Below, piece after piece: positions 1-12,869 of a stretch of 64,000 bases of DNA. Both the position numbers and the translations under genes were made by a program. The notes beneath the pieces are model-generated. The model saw only the letters and a program-made list of their open reading frames with translations, ran no database searches and was not told where the DNA came from. How positions within the stretch are numbered: position 1 is the first letter of the stretch; the number at the start of each line of letters is the position of its first letter. The DNA is from Akebia trifoliata (lineage: Eukaryota > Streptophyta > Magnoliopsida > Ranunculales > Lardizabalaceae), in the NCBI GenBank assembly GCA_017979445.1, contig CM030708.1, forward strand, positions 28,925,613-28,989,612. The letters run 5' to 3'.

Positions 1-550
1 TATTCATTTCATCTTATATGATGGAAAAGCAAAAAAAAAAAAACCCAATTTCCAAAGCTGAATTCCTTTTATATTATTGAATACTACAAAGAAACCAATT
101 TCCAAAGCTGAATTTGATTTTGATTTACCTTGAGGGTTAAGCTTTGATGCCATGTGAAACATGCCCCTGGAATGCCAGACCACTGGAGTTGTAAAATTGA
201 TTCCTTATAATTTATTTTGGACTATAATAACAATAGCAAATGCATCAGATATAAACTACTAAGTACTTACACTAAGAGAAATAAAATCGATTCCGAACTA
301 TTGCTATAGTTATAGTAAACATCTTTAAATCTTGACCCCAAAACCTAAATTTGACAACATATTTGTCATTGGGGAGGGGGGGCAACTAAAATAATTAACA
401 GTGTTAACCATAGTTAAGTCTATAAATGTAAGGACCAATTTGTTTGTCATAAGTTTATTTCCATAGTTATTGGTTATCATGGTTCAAGAGTACGGAATTT
501 TATTTCCTCAGAACTGTTATATGATTTCGTGTTTTTCAACATGCGAACAG
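1..550 (+). other. Intron sequence of HCAR upstream of the first visible exon
   Basis: No coding exon is recognised here. The stretch is AT-rich and ends in a good 3' splice acceptor (AG at 549-550) just before the exon at 551, so it is most simply the intron preceding that exon. The exons for the N-terminal part of the protein would lie left of the window. Confidence 0.6.
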
Positions 551-3500
551 GCAGCTGGCGTAAAACGGCTTCTTTTCTGTGGTGTGGGTTGCCAAGTGCA
601 AGGTCTGGCATATATTCTAAACAGGCATTTTCTATGTTCATTTTTTTTTTCTTTGTTGTGACTTGTACTATTGTAATGCAGAGTGATTTCTTAAACTGCA
701 GCATTAAGATCTATAGAGCAACACTTGAACTTGGAAAAGCTTTATGTTCTTGGCACCAATTGTGGTAGTGAAAACTTTTCTACTTCAGTTTATTGTCAAT
801 TTATTTTGCCAGTATTTTGCATTTGGCCGGTGAGCTTAATTATTATAAATACAAAATTATGCACTATCATTGATCTCTCCATTAATATTTAATCTAGAGA
901 TGGGTAATGCGTGTATACTTAATTTAAGACCGATATGTTACTGGAAATATTTGGCCTATAATATATAATTTGGTTTGATACTGACATCCGATGTTTCTAT
1001 TTTCTTAGTGGATAATGGTACTCGAGAGGGCCTAGACAAGTTTCTTAAGGCTGCCAGCAGTGATCCAGAAACAGTTCTGCATTATGAATTTATGCAAGAT
1101 TACAAGGTGATGATAATATTTAAAGCTATTGCTTTGCCGATAATTGAAGAATTTTATTGTATTCAGTTGCTTCTCTAGACATGGTTTGCTGACTTTCCAT
1201 TGTTATCAATCTGAAGTGTGTAAACTGTAAAAATTAGTCAAACGAGATTGACCCACACTAGTCCTTCCTCATAGTAAGTCAACCAAGGGGGTGATCCTAT
1301 TAAATGTATCAAATTTTAACTGCACAATAACCAATTTGGTCATGAGGTATCAAATAACAAGCTATGCTAAAAGATACTGATTAATGCCTCTCCCATGCCC
1401 CATGGTACTATATGGAATATGAAATAAGATCCGTCCCTCTTCTCGTCCTTTCTATGCAAGAACAACACAAAACACTTATTTTGAAAACCATGCAAACTCA
1501 AACAGAGATCATATGTAAACAGTATTACAGTAGATTTATTTCACATTACATATTATCTCAAGCCCAGTACCTTGGGTGCTACCTTTTTAAGTTCATTTTA
1601 TTTTCTAGTTTGACTGCTTTAAAATTTCTTGCAATTTTTTTTTTCTATAGGTGTTTTAAATTATTGATATGTTTAATAGGTCCACTTGAAGCATTTGGAC
1701 GGTCAAATTGAAGAGGTACTTCGGTTCCTAAGCTTTCCTGTTAGCAATACTAAATCTTGCAAGCACATCATTTCATTCATTTCTATGTTTATTTTATTTT
1801 TATCAGTAGTTCTAAATTTAATTAATGCAGGTTCCTTATTTCTGCTTACCAGCAAATGAATTAGTTGATGTTATTGCACCATCTTGCTATAGGTAATTTC
1901 ATATTCTTTATTTCAAAAATTAAAACTGAATTCTATCTTTTATTTTTTATGTGGAACCATAGGGTTCTGTAATAATAAGAGTAAATTACAGGATCAAGAG
2001 TACTACTATCCTCTATTTCTATGTACCATAAACTTCTCTCCACCCCAAAGCATGGTTGAGAACATGGAGGAGTGAAGACTAGGCAGTTCCTATCAATTTG
2101 GAAACCGACAAAATATACACAACCAAAAATTTCAACTGAATTTTGAGTAATTATAGGGTTTTACAATAAGAGTAAATTTACAAAATCAAGAAAATATACC
2201 CATGCAATGTTGTCAAATAGCATATGCCATGGTGTGTGACTAGACATATATGATGTCATAACAGTTTTATTTTTTTAAATAAAAATAGAAATAAAATTAA
2301 AGACAGGAAAATAATATAAATTGAAAAAAACGAATTATGCTTTTACCATCCTAGAAATTTATTTTGTAAAATTTTGTTGCCAATTTGATTATAATTTATT
2401 ACTTTTGCATATTCAACAAGTATGCATAAACTAAAAAAATTGGAAAAAATTGATATCTTTATTAATTATAAGAAACTACAATCTTTATTGGTACTCTACA
2501 TATTGATAATAATGAGCTTAGGTCCGATCAGTTATCCTACAGCCAAAATTGATTGGGCCCATGATGGGCGAGCTGATTTGGGCTTTTGCTACTTTAGGCC
2601 TCGGTCCGAGCTTGGGAAGATTTTTACCCGACTGAACCCCTCTTTAACACTGCTACACTTATCCAAATGTAGTTTCTTTGTGTAATGTTTTCTAAGCACT
2701 TGGATATTATATAAATCAGTTAATCAAGTGTTTTAATACTCAAAAGAATTTGTTTATGAAAGTCAATTATGTTTATTCTCCTAGTTAAGCATAGTCTAAC
2801 TCATTGTTTATTTTCATGTCCCACAGCTGCTTTGACTATACAAATGCATTAGCGGTGAGTTTTTTTTTTTTCTTCCTACAGACATTATTCTAAATGTTAC
2901 AAGGAACTCAATGTTAAGTTCATTTATATTATTAGTTGAACTCTTGTTGAATGAACAATGGAGATATTTCTTACAACCCTTGGAAAAAACTGGTTTGAAT
3001 TGCATTTTATTGTCAAGATTTTCTTTCATATAATGCTTATAAGTAAGTTGTATATTTTTGTTTCCTAAAAGAAAAGGCAAGTTGGCTAATTATAAACCTC
3101 TTGAAACTTGGTTCTTTCTTGAATCAAAGAAACCGATATTTTGTTTTCTTATACGTGTTTCATGCATGTGCTTTGGAAAACCACAGGACTTGGTGGTGGG
3201 ATACATGGGTGTGCCAAAGTATGCTGGAGTGAGCATGACACAGCATCCACAATATATTACTGTCAGGTAATGTCTCTAATGTGCAATGTAAAATATGGTA
3301 GCATCTTTTTTGAATTCTTATTCCATGGTAATTTGATCAGTTTGTGGTGATGCCCTTCTGTTCTTTCATGTTGATACCAATCGTTAAGCTGTTACCCATT
3401 CTTTTATTACCCTTTTTGATAACGATGCTAAAAAAGATTTGGCTCATCGAATTGTAGAAACGAACGCGGAAGGGAAATGCTTAGTCTTGTGGAAAATCTT

Positions 3501-4235
3501 TTGGAGATCACCCCAACAATCAGCAAAGTATGATTGGCCAATATTATACTGGAATTTGTATAAAATATTTTTTGTTTAAAGCATGCCAAGATTTGAATTA
3601 AAACCCATATTGAATCTTGAGTATCTTATTTCAGGGTGATCGACGTCCATATGTCATGGAGACAGTTAAAGCAGATGATAACGCAAAATTGGGTATTAGT
3701 GCCATATTCTTTATGCATCATAATCATAGGATTTATTAGCAAATTGTACCATTTGATTCATGTTTCCCAACTTTTCTTTCTCAGGGAAGGGTCCTTCTCA
3801 ACCCGCTCCTAAATTTATTGGGAATTTGCTAGCATTTGTCCTTAACTTGGTAAGTATCCTTCTTCATGGAAAACCTGGATGTAACACAACTGAAAGCAAA
3901 ATCTCAAAGTTAGTTCGGTTGATTTCCTAGATTGGTCCGAAAGGCCTGGAGTTCGCCAGATATTCATTGGATTACCATACGATACGGAACTATTTGTATG
4001 TAAACCGCTTCTGGGGAAAACAAAGGTAACTCGTTTCCGTTAGTACATACTGACCTATGATGCTTAGCCCATAAACAAACGTAGTGACCGATGGCTGAGC
4101 GATCGAAGCCTCACTTTTGATATTTGAAATTTTGATGATTGCAGAGCTGATATGCACATGCCTTCATATGCGAAGAGAATTGTGGACATGTACAATCAAA
4201 ATGGGGAAATAGATCAGATGCTCTCCAACAAATGA
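551..4235 (+). CDS. HCAR: 7-hydroxymethyl chlorophyll a reductase, C-terminal part (5' end outside window)
   Basis: HCAR is the plastid ferredoxin-dependent iron-sulfur flavoprotein that converts 7-hydroxymethyl chlorophyll a to chlorophyll a in the chlorophyll cycle and in chlorophyll b breakdown. It belongs to the coenzyme F420 hydrogenase beta-subunit family. Twelve exons can be joined with GT-AG borders and consistent phase: 551-602, 702-764, 1009-1106, 1680-1715, 1831-1892, 2827-2854, 3187-3266, 3458-3527, 3635-3692, 3785-3849, 3931-4025 and 4145-4235 (stop TGA 4233-4235). They give 798 nt, or 265 residues. Recognisable segments in order are LLFCGVGCQVQ, YVLGTNCVDNGTREGLDKF, LPANELVDVIAPSCYSCFDY, VGYMGVPKYAGV, SLVENLLEITPTIS and FARYSLDYHTIRNYLYVNR. 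The cysteines in the FCGVGC, TNC and PSCYSC segments are candidates for the Fe-S and flavin centre. The family is about 460 residues in Arabidopsis, so roughly the last 57% is present. All exons are intact. Assignment is from memory of the family; exon joins are read from the sequence. Confidence 0.93.
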
Positions 4236-5084
4236 TTATGAGGTCTGTTGCTGCTGTCGAAGATGACAGGTGAGACGATCATAGAACCAATCTTGTGCCC
4301 TGAATGATTTGCTTCAAATGCTATCCATGTTCCACTCAAATTATATTTATGTTTCTTATGAGTACAACTGTTCATCTGGAGATGATAAATCCATGAATCT
4401 AATGGGGCTTGGAGTCTTTATTTTTTATGTTTCAATATATAAATGAAATTTCACCATAATTTTATGACATTTTCTATTTAAATGTGCTTAGAGAGAAATT
4501 TTGCCAAAGTGGGCTGCAAAGATCTACTATAAAGGATTACTCTTCCTCATGTCATCTGCCAAGTTCACATTCCTATTGGTTGGGAAAGAATGTGGAGCCC
4601 CCTATTATACATACGAGACAGCTTTCACTCTAGCATGGAAGGGAAATCAAGAGTTCTTGAAAGCTTTCTACTAGTAATTATCTATAATAACTATTACTTA
4701 CAGATAATTTTTGAAAGACAATGTTGTTGTACTCTAGATCAACTTTGAACTCCATTACTCAAGTTCCCAAAAAGACCAAAAATTAAAAAATAACAATAAG
4801 ACTTTTTTGGGTCTATCGATGAATTACAAATTGGTCTGGTTATTCGTGATTTCCAGTTGTAGGATTAAGCATTTTTGGTCCCAATTCATGGTTTCAATTC
4901 AAGAACCCAAATTGGCTTAAACAGATTCCATACTAATTGAGAAATATAAATTTAAGAAAGGGTATATCACACTTTGACCCCCTGTGGTTTGGCATAATTC
5001 CTTGTCACCCCGTAACATTTTGAAAATTTCACTTACCTCCCTTTTCACACTTGATGTTTGAGTTCAGATGTTATTTTTCTGTTG
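4236..5084 (+). other. 3' flank of HCAR and intergenic DNA
   Basis: The first few hundred bases after the stop codon are probably 3' UTR; an AT-rich stretch with the hexamer-like AATATAAATGAAA near 4433 could serve polyadenylation. No gene is seen afterwards. The phrase resembling 'cactttgacccctgtggtttggc' near 4970-4995 is a kind of sequence that recurs in dispersed plant repeats. Confidence 0.4.
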
Positions 5085-5325
5085 GGTCAAGATCCCTAGA
5101 CTCCTAAGAATGACTTATGGAAAAAAAAAAAAAAAAAACACATGATCCTAACCCTTTAATTGCAAAATCCAATGGTTAAGATTTATCCTCTGGATAAATA
5201 TCTTCGAGATTTGTGTTGTCAAGATATTCATAAATCTCAACCATTAGATTTTGTGTTTAAATGGCTGGGATCATGTGTTAATTTCACGAGCCATTCTTAG
5301 AAGTCAACAGATCCTATCCCTTTAT
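5085..5325. repeat. Foldback (long inverted-repeat) element
   Basis: The left arm (around 5100-5195) and the right arm (around 5230-5320) are imperfect reverse complements. For example AATCCAATGGTTAAGATTTAT near 5165 pairs with the complement of ATAAATCTCAACCATTAGATT near 5232, and CCTAAGAATGACTTATGG near 5104 pairs with the region near 5295. A homopolymer A run interrupts the left arm. No coding capacity is seen, so it is a MITE-like palindrome. Confidence 0.6.
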
Positions 5326-5832
5326 TATTTTGCCCTCTCATTTGATCTTCATTAAAAGTACTAAATTTTTAGAAGAGAACTCGTTTTAAACTCTTAACCG
5401 ATAATTTATATGAAAAGTTGAAGAATTTTATATAATATGCATTTATTTTGAAAAAAATAAAAAAATAAAAAACTTTAAATCCTCCATAGTATGAAAAGAA
5501 ATGACAAAATAAATCGGTTCCACGAATCCATGGGTATCTATTGGACAGAATCTAAATTTTAGACTTGTCTCTAATTGGTTACAATAAAAAGGGACTCAGA
5601 GCCAAGGCTTTCGGTTTCAATTCTAATTAAATGGGTTCCCATTGACACCTCTACTCGGGAGACATCGAAAACTAACAACTATTACACAATCACCTAAAGC
5701 TGTCCAGTTTTTCATTGTTTCTACAACACTACCTTGTAAAATGTATGACATCATAGAAATGCAAAAATAAGTTGTCACTTGTAGAGAAAGAGAGGGCTAA
5801 ACTTAAATCTGACTAATTAGTTTATGAATGAT
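5326..5832. other. Intergenic, nothing recognised
   Basis: AT-rich DNA with short A/T runs. No open reading frame of note, no RNA gene and no repeat boundary is seen. Confidence 0.4.
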
Positions 5833-5974
5833 GCTGAAGTAACATTGTGGGGGACATTGGTGTGTACAGAACCATAGATGCTTTCATCGAAATCTCATTT
5901 GTATTTCGATGAAAAGCATCTATAACTTTAATGTGCATCCACGTCAGCTGATGTCTTCGCAATGTTACTCCAGC
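5833..5974. repeat. Foldback MITE, family 'ATCTATGATTC', copy 1
   Basis: The ends are inverted repeats: CTGAAGTAACATTG at the left matches the complement of CAATGTTACTCCAG at the right. The centre holds ACCATAGATGCTTTCATCGAAA followed by its near reverse complement. The core resembles those at 12870, 25789, 28621 and 30414. Elements of this shape are non-autonomous DNA transposon derivatives; the superfamily is not resolved. Confidence 0.65.
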
Positions 5975-7039
5975 ACGACTCTTAGTCTATAATCTCAAAG
6001 TGACATTGGATGATCTCTAAGCTGGTTTAGCTTAGCTACCGTCTTAATGCTTGGACATGTGGCAAACATGCATGACGTCAATACGAAAATACCCTCAAGT
6101 AGGCAGTCTCCACTCCACGTAGGATACGCTCCCATTTCAAAGACTAACCTGATGGATCCACCACAGCCGTTGGATTCTGTAGACATTTTTCTTGGGATCA
6201 TTTGCTTATCATTCTTTAACTTAAACGATCAAACAATTCCCAATCATCTAATTATATACGCTTTTGATATATAAAACCTCCTAAATGGATTCCATTCAGC
6301 AGTGAGAATGAACATGGATACATTAGAAATCAAAGCAAAATTGAATGGAGGAACCATTTATTTGTTTCAAGTTCAACCAAAATCAATTTTTTTAGGATAA
6401 GGTTTTGATTAAGATCCATAGTATAAAATAAATTAACCAAACATATTTTCCTTAAAAATATATACATGTGAGATTTCTAGGAAATTGGTTTGATTCTCTA
6501 TAAGCATATCTCATTGAAAACCACCACATGTTCACCCCTCATTTTCCTTTTTAATCAAACCCCATTTGAGATTTGGGCTCTCTCTCTCTCTCTCTATCGA
6601 AAACATGAACCTGCCTTTGGACTATAATCTCTGTATGTCATCTAGGGCAAAGAGAGGCCAATTTGTAAACTCGAATAAAATATACACGTTGGTGGCACAT
6701 GCAAGACTAACGTTGTTGCCAGGTACAAACAGCTAAAATGGTACGTGGCGTTCAAACTTGATTCAACCGTATCTATCGTCCTCATAAACCGAATCTAGTC
6801 GTTAGGGAACTGGTCAAATAGTAGAGAAACAAAGAGGAGAAGAATAAGGTCACCCACATTCAAGCTCAATGATTTGAAACACATCACCTCCTCTCACTGA
6901 TGTTTTCTAAGCTTTTTAATTTATGTCTTTGTATTAAATTAATCTATATTTTTTAATAATAATTATCATTTGAGATCATTTATTTCTTATACAAAATAAC
7001 TTATTTTATGTTCATTTGAAGGATCATTTGCCTTTTTTA
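5975..7039. other. Intergenic, nothing recognised except a CT run
   Basis: No gene is seen. A CT microsatellite lies near 6578-6597. The remainder is AT-rich unique-looking sequence. Confidence 0.4.
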
Positions 7040-7140
7040 TCATGCTTTTCTTTTTTGCTATGGAAGCGGGGTTAGTGGTCAATAACTAATAGGTGAAGGT
7101 GGGTTTTGAACGTAAACATCTCCAACTGTGTGTCTCAAAT
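7040..7140 (-). repeat. SINE-like copy (family shared with 34585 and 59858)
   Basis: Read on the minus strand, the sequence GTTCAAAACCCACCTTCACC is followed by ATTGACCACTAACC and then an A-rich tail. The same order appears on the plus strand at 59901-60030. GTTCAAAACC resembles the B box of an internal RNA polymerase III promoter. The upstream A box is not clear in this copy. Confidence 0.45.
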
Positions 7141-8130
7141 TGAGATGGCAATTCCAAATTTTGAAATAACTTCCCAAAATTGTGCTCCAATCTCAAATGT
7201 TCTCTTAAGTATAGCATATGTTAAAACCGTTGCTATATTTGGCATGATTTTAGCACATCTCATAATTTACTAAAATGGCTTTTAGATTATAAAAGATGTC
7301 TTTTGAATTTTCTTTTGACCAAATTACCATCCAAACAAATAAAAAAAAATCTTTTTTATTATATATTTTTTTAATCAAATTGTCATCTAAAACATATCAA
7401 TGGCTTTATTTTTATTTTTTTTAAAGAAGTATTGACATTTTTACACTTTATTATCTCAAAAAATATAATTGTTAAAGGTAAATTTAACTTCATCATTGGA
7501 GATGTTTTAAATTGTGGTATCAACACTCACAGATTTTAACCAACTTATCAAGATAGCTAAATCTAATGTTGCATGGGCAACATTCTAAGGGCAGTTCGGT
7601 TCGATTCAGTTTTGATTCTTATTTAGTGGAACTGACCTATGTTGGTCATGTTCCAATTTGGCGCCAAGTTATACTTGTAATACACATAAGAAAACTTGCA
7701 CGCTGGCCTATAAATAGGCCCATGTACTTGAGGATACGTCTAGGCTTAGAAATAGGTGATTTTTATTCGGCTTGGCCAGGCTGATCATTAGACAGTCTGA
7801 GTTTGGCTAGGTGTTTTGCTCAATTAGAATCGGAGCATTTTCAGCCATTGACTTCCACATCTAGAACCCTGAAACCCTAGTTTTCCCATACAACTTAACT
7901 CTCTTGTAACCCTGAAATATCCCTATAGTATAAGGGTTTAATACTTTATGGTTGTACAATAAATCATAATCATGAATTTTTACAAAAATTCATAAAATTC
8001 TCGGGCTAGTTGATTAAATTGGCGAATCAATGACTTAATCGACAACTTATCGATTAATCATGAAATATGATAACATTTTTACCCTTCATTCACAAAATTA
8101 TATTTTTTTCAACATTTAAATATCAAGAAC
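7141..8130. other. Intergenic, nothing recognised
   Basis: AT-rich sequence without a supported gene. A 72-codon open frame at 7566-7784 has no recognisable motif and no splice or promoter context. Confidence 0.4.
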
Positions 8131-8248
8131 AAGATATGATTTTTAGGGAGGTTGAAAATGATGGGTTTGGTTAAGAAACCCAAAGGGCTAAGATATGATT
8201 TTTAGGGAGGTTGAAAATGATGGGTTTGGTTAAGAAACCCAAAGGGCT
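8131..8248. repeat. Exact-looking 59-bp tandem duplication
   Basis: The unit beginning AAGATATGATTTTTAGGGAG occupies 8131-8189 and is repeated head to tail at 8190-8248, with essentially no differences apart from the last base. The near identity points to a recent duplication or replication slippage. Confidence 0.9.
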
Positions 8249-8330
8249 TAGACCTAAAGCTTAGTTGGGTTGACACATTGCAGAGCAACTTTGAGGTCAT
8301 AAGTTCAAGTCCAGTCTACCCATAAGAAAA
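8249..8330 (+). repeat. tRNA-like / SINE head with A and B boxes
   Basis: AAGCTTAGTTGG (8257-8268) fits the pol III A-box consensus TRGCNNAGYNGG at 11 of 12 positions, and AGTTCAAGTCC (8302-8312) fits the B-box consensus GGTTCRANYCC at 10 of 11. The gap between them is 33 nt, as in a tRNA. It does not fold into a full cloverleaf by eye, so a tRNA-derived SINE or tRNA pseudogene is more likely than a working tRNA. Confidence 0.5.
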
Positions 8331-8739
8331 GATCATTGGTATTCTCCAAAATTTTCCTCAAATTTTACCCTATTTATCAAAATTAACTGAATTAAAACCC
8401 CACCAAATAATCACTGAATCCAAACTTTGTTTCTAAGCAATAAATCCCTAGAGGTCAAATACGAGGGAGTAATATGTGTGAGGGGTATTTTTGATATTTT
8501 TTAAAATGGTGGCATGTACCATCTCAAATGTGAGGTCAAATAAGAGTTAATGTTTTAATGCGAGGACTAAGCACATTCCGAGATCTAGATTTTGCATGAC
8601 TTGGAAACATTGTATGCGAGTCTCGAAGTAGGACTCAGGGTATACATGCCATGGTACCAAGATTGAGTTCAGAATGGGTTGGAGTGATTGGCAATGGTGC
8701 CAAGGGTATAAAACGCACGAAATCAATGTGTGAGTTGAG
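8331..8739. other. Intergenic, nothing recognised
   Basis: No gene or repeat boundary is seen in this AT-rich stretch. Confidence 0.35.
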
Positions 8740-9050
8740 AAAAATCAAAATAGCAAAATGACAAGAGAAAAAAAAAAAAAAAACCAAGCACAAGCACAAG
8801 CACAAAGACAAGGATTTAAGTGGTGTGGCAGTGTGCCTAAGTCCACGGAACAAAACAAAAACAATTATTATTTTCTCATATGTTTTATAGTCCTAGAGAT
8901 CTCTATTTATAAAATAGAGAGATACAAAAATATGTAAATATCCCCCAAATAAGAAACCCCCAAAACATAGAAAACTCTTAAGAAAATATTACACGATTAT
9001 CATACTCTTTACCTCTACATGGCTACAACTCTGCGTAGCGCAACAGAATG
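8740..9050 (-). repeat. LTR-terminus-like remnant
   Basis: The segment GATTTAAGTGGTGTGGCAGT followed by GTGCCTAAGTCCACGG (8813-8848) reads on the minus strand as a typical end of a plant retrotransposon LTR (CGTGGAC..TAGGC..CACCAC..AAATC). A similar phrase in the opposite direction lies at 61216-61260. No internal domain or matching second LTR is seen, so it is a fragment or solo LTR of unresolved limits. Confidence 0.4.
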
Positions 9051-9339
9051 CAAGACATTTACACAGCACGAGTGGAGGCTAAATCAAAGAGAGTAGTTAC
9101 AGTATCTATCTTAAAGGTAAAACAAATTATAAATAGGGAGAAAAACAAAAAGAAGATCACATTCCTAATGCATTGTTGAGTGACTTAGCGAGAAAAAGTG
9201 TTTTTGTACGTATAGTACCCTAGGTACTCTGAGAACTCAAAATTACAGAGGCACCGAGATCAAAGTCATAATGCAAATCATGAGATACATTTCAAAATTT
9301 TGTAACTACAGTAAGTATACAATGTGAAAAGAGCCCATA

Positions 9340-9565
9340 TTTGACGGACCCAAGCGTTGAATTTTTCATTATTAATTTTTTTTTTTCAACGGGCCAAAAT
9401 TGTCAAATTAATGTAAGATGGTAGAAATTAAACAGCTCTAAGCTGTAAAATCTAGGGAACATTAAAAAATTCAACAACACTGGACTATCAAAATTCGGTT
9501 TCTAATATTCGTGGGCCTTGGCCCATAAAATTTTATTGTCGAATTTTCCAATTTTCACTTTGTGT
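9340..9565. repeat. Dispersed repeat, partner of 27120-27380
   Basis: Both blocks contain, in the same order, a GACGG..TTGAAT phrase, CAAATTAATG..GATGG, a CTAAGC.GT phrase, GGAACAT/GGAATAT, CTGGACT.TCAAAATTCG and a terminal TTTTC.AGTTTTCAC. The divergence is substantial, so this is an old repeat family of unknown type. Confidence 0.5.
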
Positions 9566-9736
9566 ATATAATGATCTCTTTTGGTAGGATTTCAGGTTTT
9601 TCCCCGGCCGTATCACATGAATTCAAAACATCTTCAATGAGATCTTTCAGACTATGATTAGTTAGTATCATATGCTTATTAGAGAGGATATGGGAGTTTT
9701 TAAAGGGCCAATAAGTCAAATTAGAGTGTTTGAAAG

Positions 9737-10156
9737 TCAAAGTGAACTTTCTAAAATGCCTGGGTAGTCCAAATGATGATCACATAGGCTTGTGGAAGTG
9801 ATTATTATTTTATTATTGTTTTTAATTTTTTTGGGAAGTATCATGCCACAAGTTCTCATGGTGCCATGTGACCTATCCTTATAACTAGTTAAGGCATTTG
9901 AATCTCTCAAGTTTGGACAAATTAAACAAAGAGAAGTTATGGGTTTCACTAGAAGTCCAGTGACTTTTAGTAGAGACATAGCTTTAGATAGAATTGAATG
10001 GAGGAATATTATAATTCTTTCATCCGACCCTACACTTCTAGGATAAGAATGACGAGCTTTTAGAGTGGAAGAACTCTTTAAGAGTTTGTACCATCTTGAT
10101 ATTCCTTTTGGGCCACATGGCAGAATCTTAGTGCCCAATGACGAATATTTTGCCAC
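9737..10156. other. Possible degraded LINE-type coding remnant, or chance open frame
   Basis: The longest open frame here is on the minus strand (139 codons) and matches nothing I recognise. On the plus strand, a frame across 9905-10040 reads RDIALDRIEWRNIII then SSDPTLLG and stop, which loosely resembles the C-terminal end of plant LINE-type polyproteins. Frames around it are broken. Neither reading can be called a gene. Confidence 0.25.
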
Positions 10157-12486
10157 CTGATTTGGTGATCCAATGAATAAAAATTATCAACCTATTGGTG
10201 ATTCCGGGCCATTGGTTATGAGCATTATCGTCGTGGGATTGTAATTCACTCTTGACTACAATACTTTTTAGAAGTAGGCAATATCAAGTCAAGCCGTTGT
10301 GTGCCAGTAGCAAACTAGAGTTTTTTTTTTTTGACACTGAATGGCGAACTCCCCATGCTTCCTCCCTCTAGCTATCATTTCTCCCTTCGCTCCTAAGCAT
10401 TTGTCGGCCCTGACTACACTTTCTAAGTACACAAACGTGAGGGGTCAGTGGAATTGCAAGAGTACGCCACTAGGCTCTTGATGAAATTGGGAATTGGTTT
10501 TCAAATGAGCTCTGGTACAGGATCCCAACTCTAAAGGTTACTTTGAGGTCTTAATTAAAAGGTTGAATTCTTAGAGTAGGACTTTGAGAGCATTGAGAGT
10601 TGATAACAAATCTTGGAAAGAACTCTAACGTTTGGCTGTTTGTGGGAATCAAGTCATTATAGGGTACCCATTGCGACGTGAGGGAAATAGTAACCACAGC
10701 TAGAGTGGTCTGGGTGGCAAGATTGGTCTGGCAACCTTGGCATGATCAACGAGGATAACTTGGGAGTATTAATTTATAGATATATATTGAATAAATGAGC
10801 ATGGGATACATCAAAACAAATTTTGATGTATATTATTAAAATCTGAAAGTTGTATATCATGATCTATGAGAATATTTAGGATTCTTTAATTAGAAAATAT
10901 ATATATGGGTTGGGCTCCATACGATATCGATAAATCTGAAATGGGAGGGAATTTCGGGTATGTCTTCAGGCAGTCCCTACAATTCAAACAAACGATTACT
11001 CAAATTACATCAACCAAAAAAATAGAAGCATATTTAACAAAAATGATTTCTTCAACTAAGACTGATCGATTTAGGTAGTTGGTTAGTATGGGCACAGGTG
11101 GGATTGTAATTTGAATCCTTTTAAGTAGGAGTTGTAACTCCGCCAAATTTAAAAGTCACGGGGAGTTTAAGAGTTACAAAACTTTCAAGTTCATGATCTA
11201 AATGGCCAATTGTAGTTAAGTCCAAGAGTTATAACACCAACTCCATCTTCCAAACACATCCTTAATTATGCTTTTTGACTCATCCCTGGATCAACTACAA
11301 TAGATCCCAAAAAATTAAAACTCTTACCCATTGCACCAACGGTTTAAACTAGAGATTCCCATGGAAGATGCTTTTAGGGCCCTAGATATGCAAAAAGAAA
11401 TGAGGAAATACCTTTTATGACATTTTTATGGTGTGAAAGGGAGTAGGTCACTTTAGCTCTTTTTTTTCAAAGAAGGAATTAATGATAATTTGGAGTTTGG
11501 AAGTTGTGGATGCCATGAGTATGGATGTGGTTTTATATAAAATATGTGGAGAGAGAGATTGCTCAGAGGTTACCAAACTAAATAGAAGTGTAGAACCTCT
11601 TAAAATCTTATGGTTATGGGTCCCTCTTCTGATCATCATTTATACCTAAACCCACATTTTTATATTGTGCAGCACATCTATTTTTTAACATTGCCTTTCC
11701 TCCTTCAGGTTTGACCAATAAGTGGCTAAACCAATTAAGGAAACAATTCCAATACATAAAAAGACACATACGTGTGAGTTGCACCAATTCAAACAGTACT
11801 CAAATATTGAAAACAAATTGTAAAAGGAGCTGTGCAGCACTCACATCCTACAACACTTTCTATAGTAATGGTTGTGCAGAGAACCATCGATCTTTCGCGA
11901 CTGTACAACTGTTGCATATCGAGGAAAAGCATGTCAACCTAATGCGGGAGGAATTTTGTACAAGGTCATTGTTTTCATTAAAAAATTAGGAAAATCACAC
12001 AATTTGGTAAGAACCAATTATAAAATTATGATTGAAATTTACAATTAAGTTGAATATAATAATAATAATAATAATAATAATGAGATCTAGAAAACTGTGG
12101 TATTTGATGCCAATTTGATAATCCGTTTGAGCTTAATAATTCTTAATAAGATTTAAAATCTTACTAATTTAATAAAGAAAGTGTTTCTCTAATAATAATA
12201 ATAACTACAACAACAACTGCACCATGAATTTAATTGACCTGATGTTGACGAGTGAGCTTCTAGGAAGCTAGCTATATATATATTTTTTTAAGCTCCTAAT
12301 GATTCTACTTTTCTGAACTTTTTTTTTTTTTTTTTGGTTTAAAGTTCTAAACGCGTACATAAACCCTATTAGTTTGACGGCACTAAGATATTCAGCAAAA
12401 CACTTCCTTCGTTGCAAGTACCGTCGACACTTGAAAACACCTTAAAAAGTCTTCTTTTCCATTAAAAAAATAAAAATAAAAATAGA
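10157..12486. other. Intergenic, AAT microsatellite only
   Basis: No supported gene. An (AAT)n run lies at about 12057-12084 and a second, shorter one near 12191-12203. Short open frames at 11448-11639 and 11711-11989 lack motifs and splice context. Confidence 0.4.
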
Positions 12487-12595
12487 GAGATGCTATTGTC
12501 ACACCAACTTTTGCTAATGTCACTATAATTCATAAGTAAGAATTAGCACACATTTAGAGTGGCATTAGTAAAAGTTGGTGTGACAATAGAAATTA
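12487..12595. repeat. Short MITE with about 35-bp terminal inverted repeats
   Basis: CTATTGTCACACCAACTTTT at the left is the reverse complement of AAAAGTTGGTGTGACAATAG at the right, and the match continues inward (GCTAATGTCAC against GTGGCATTAGT). A decayed single arm of the same family occurs at about 16270-16305. Confidence 0.75.
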
Positions 12596-12869
12596 TCTAA
12601 GAAAAACACTCTTATCCTAAACGTAGAGGAGGCCCACCCAAGCTAGTTGAGGAAGTGGGCCTCAGCCTTGCAAGGCTGGGAAGCTCAGAGATATACATAT
12701 TAATAAAAGCACTCATACCTATCAGATCGTGCATGGATTCTACCATCCTCTCTCATGTCCCTTATGGTTTGTTGCATTTGGACCCTTCTTTTAAATTGGC
12801 TTGAAGTGAAGTTGGCATGCTCATTCTACTCATTCCAATGCCCTTTAAAATAAGAGTGCTGATATTCTA

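Noticed and set aside
9737..10156. 139-codon minus-strand open frame as a gene
   Set aside because: No recognisable motif, no splice or promoter context, and the opposite strand has a weak LINE-like reading.
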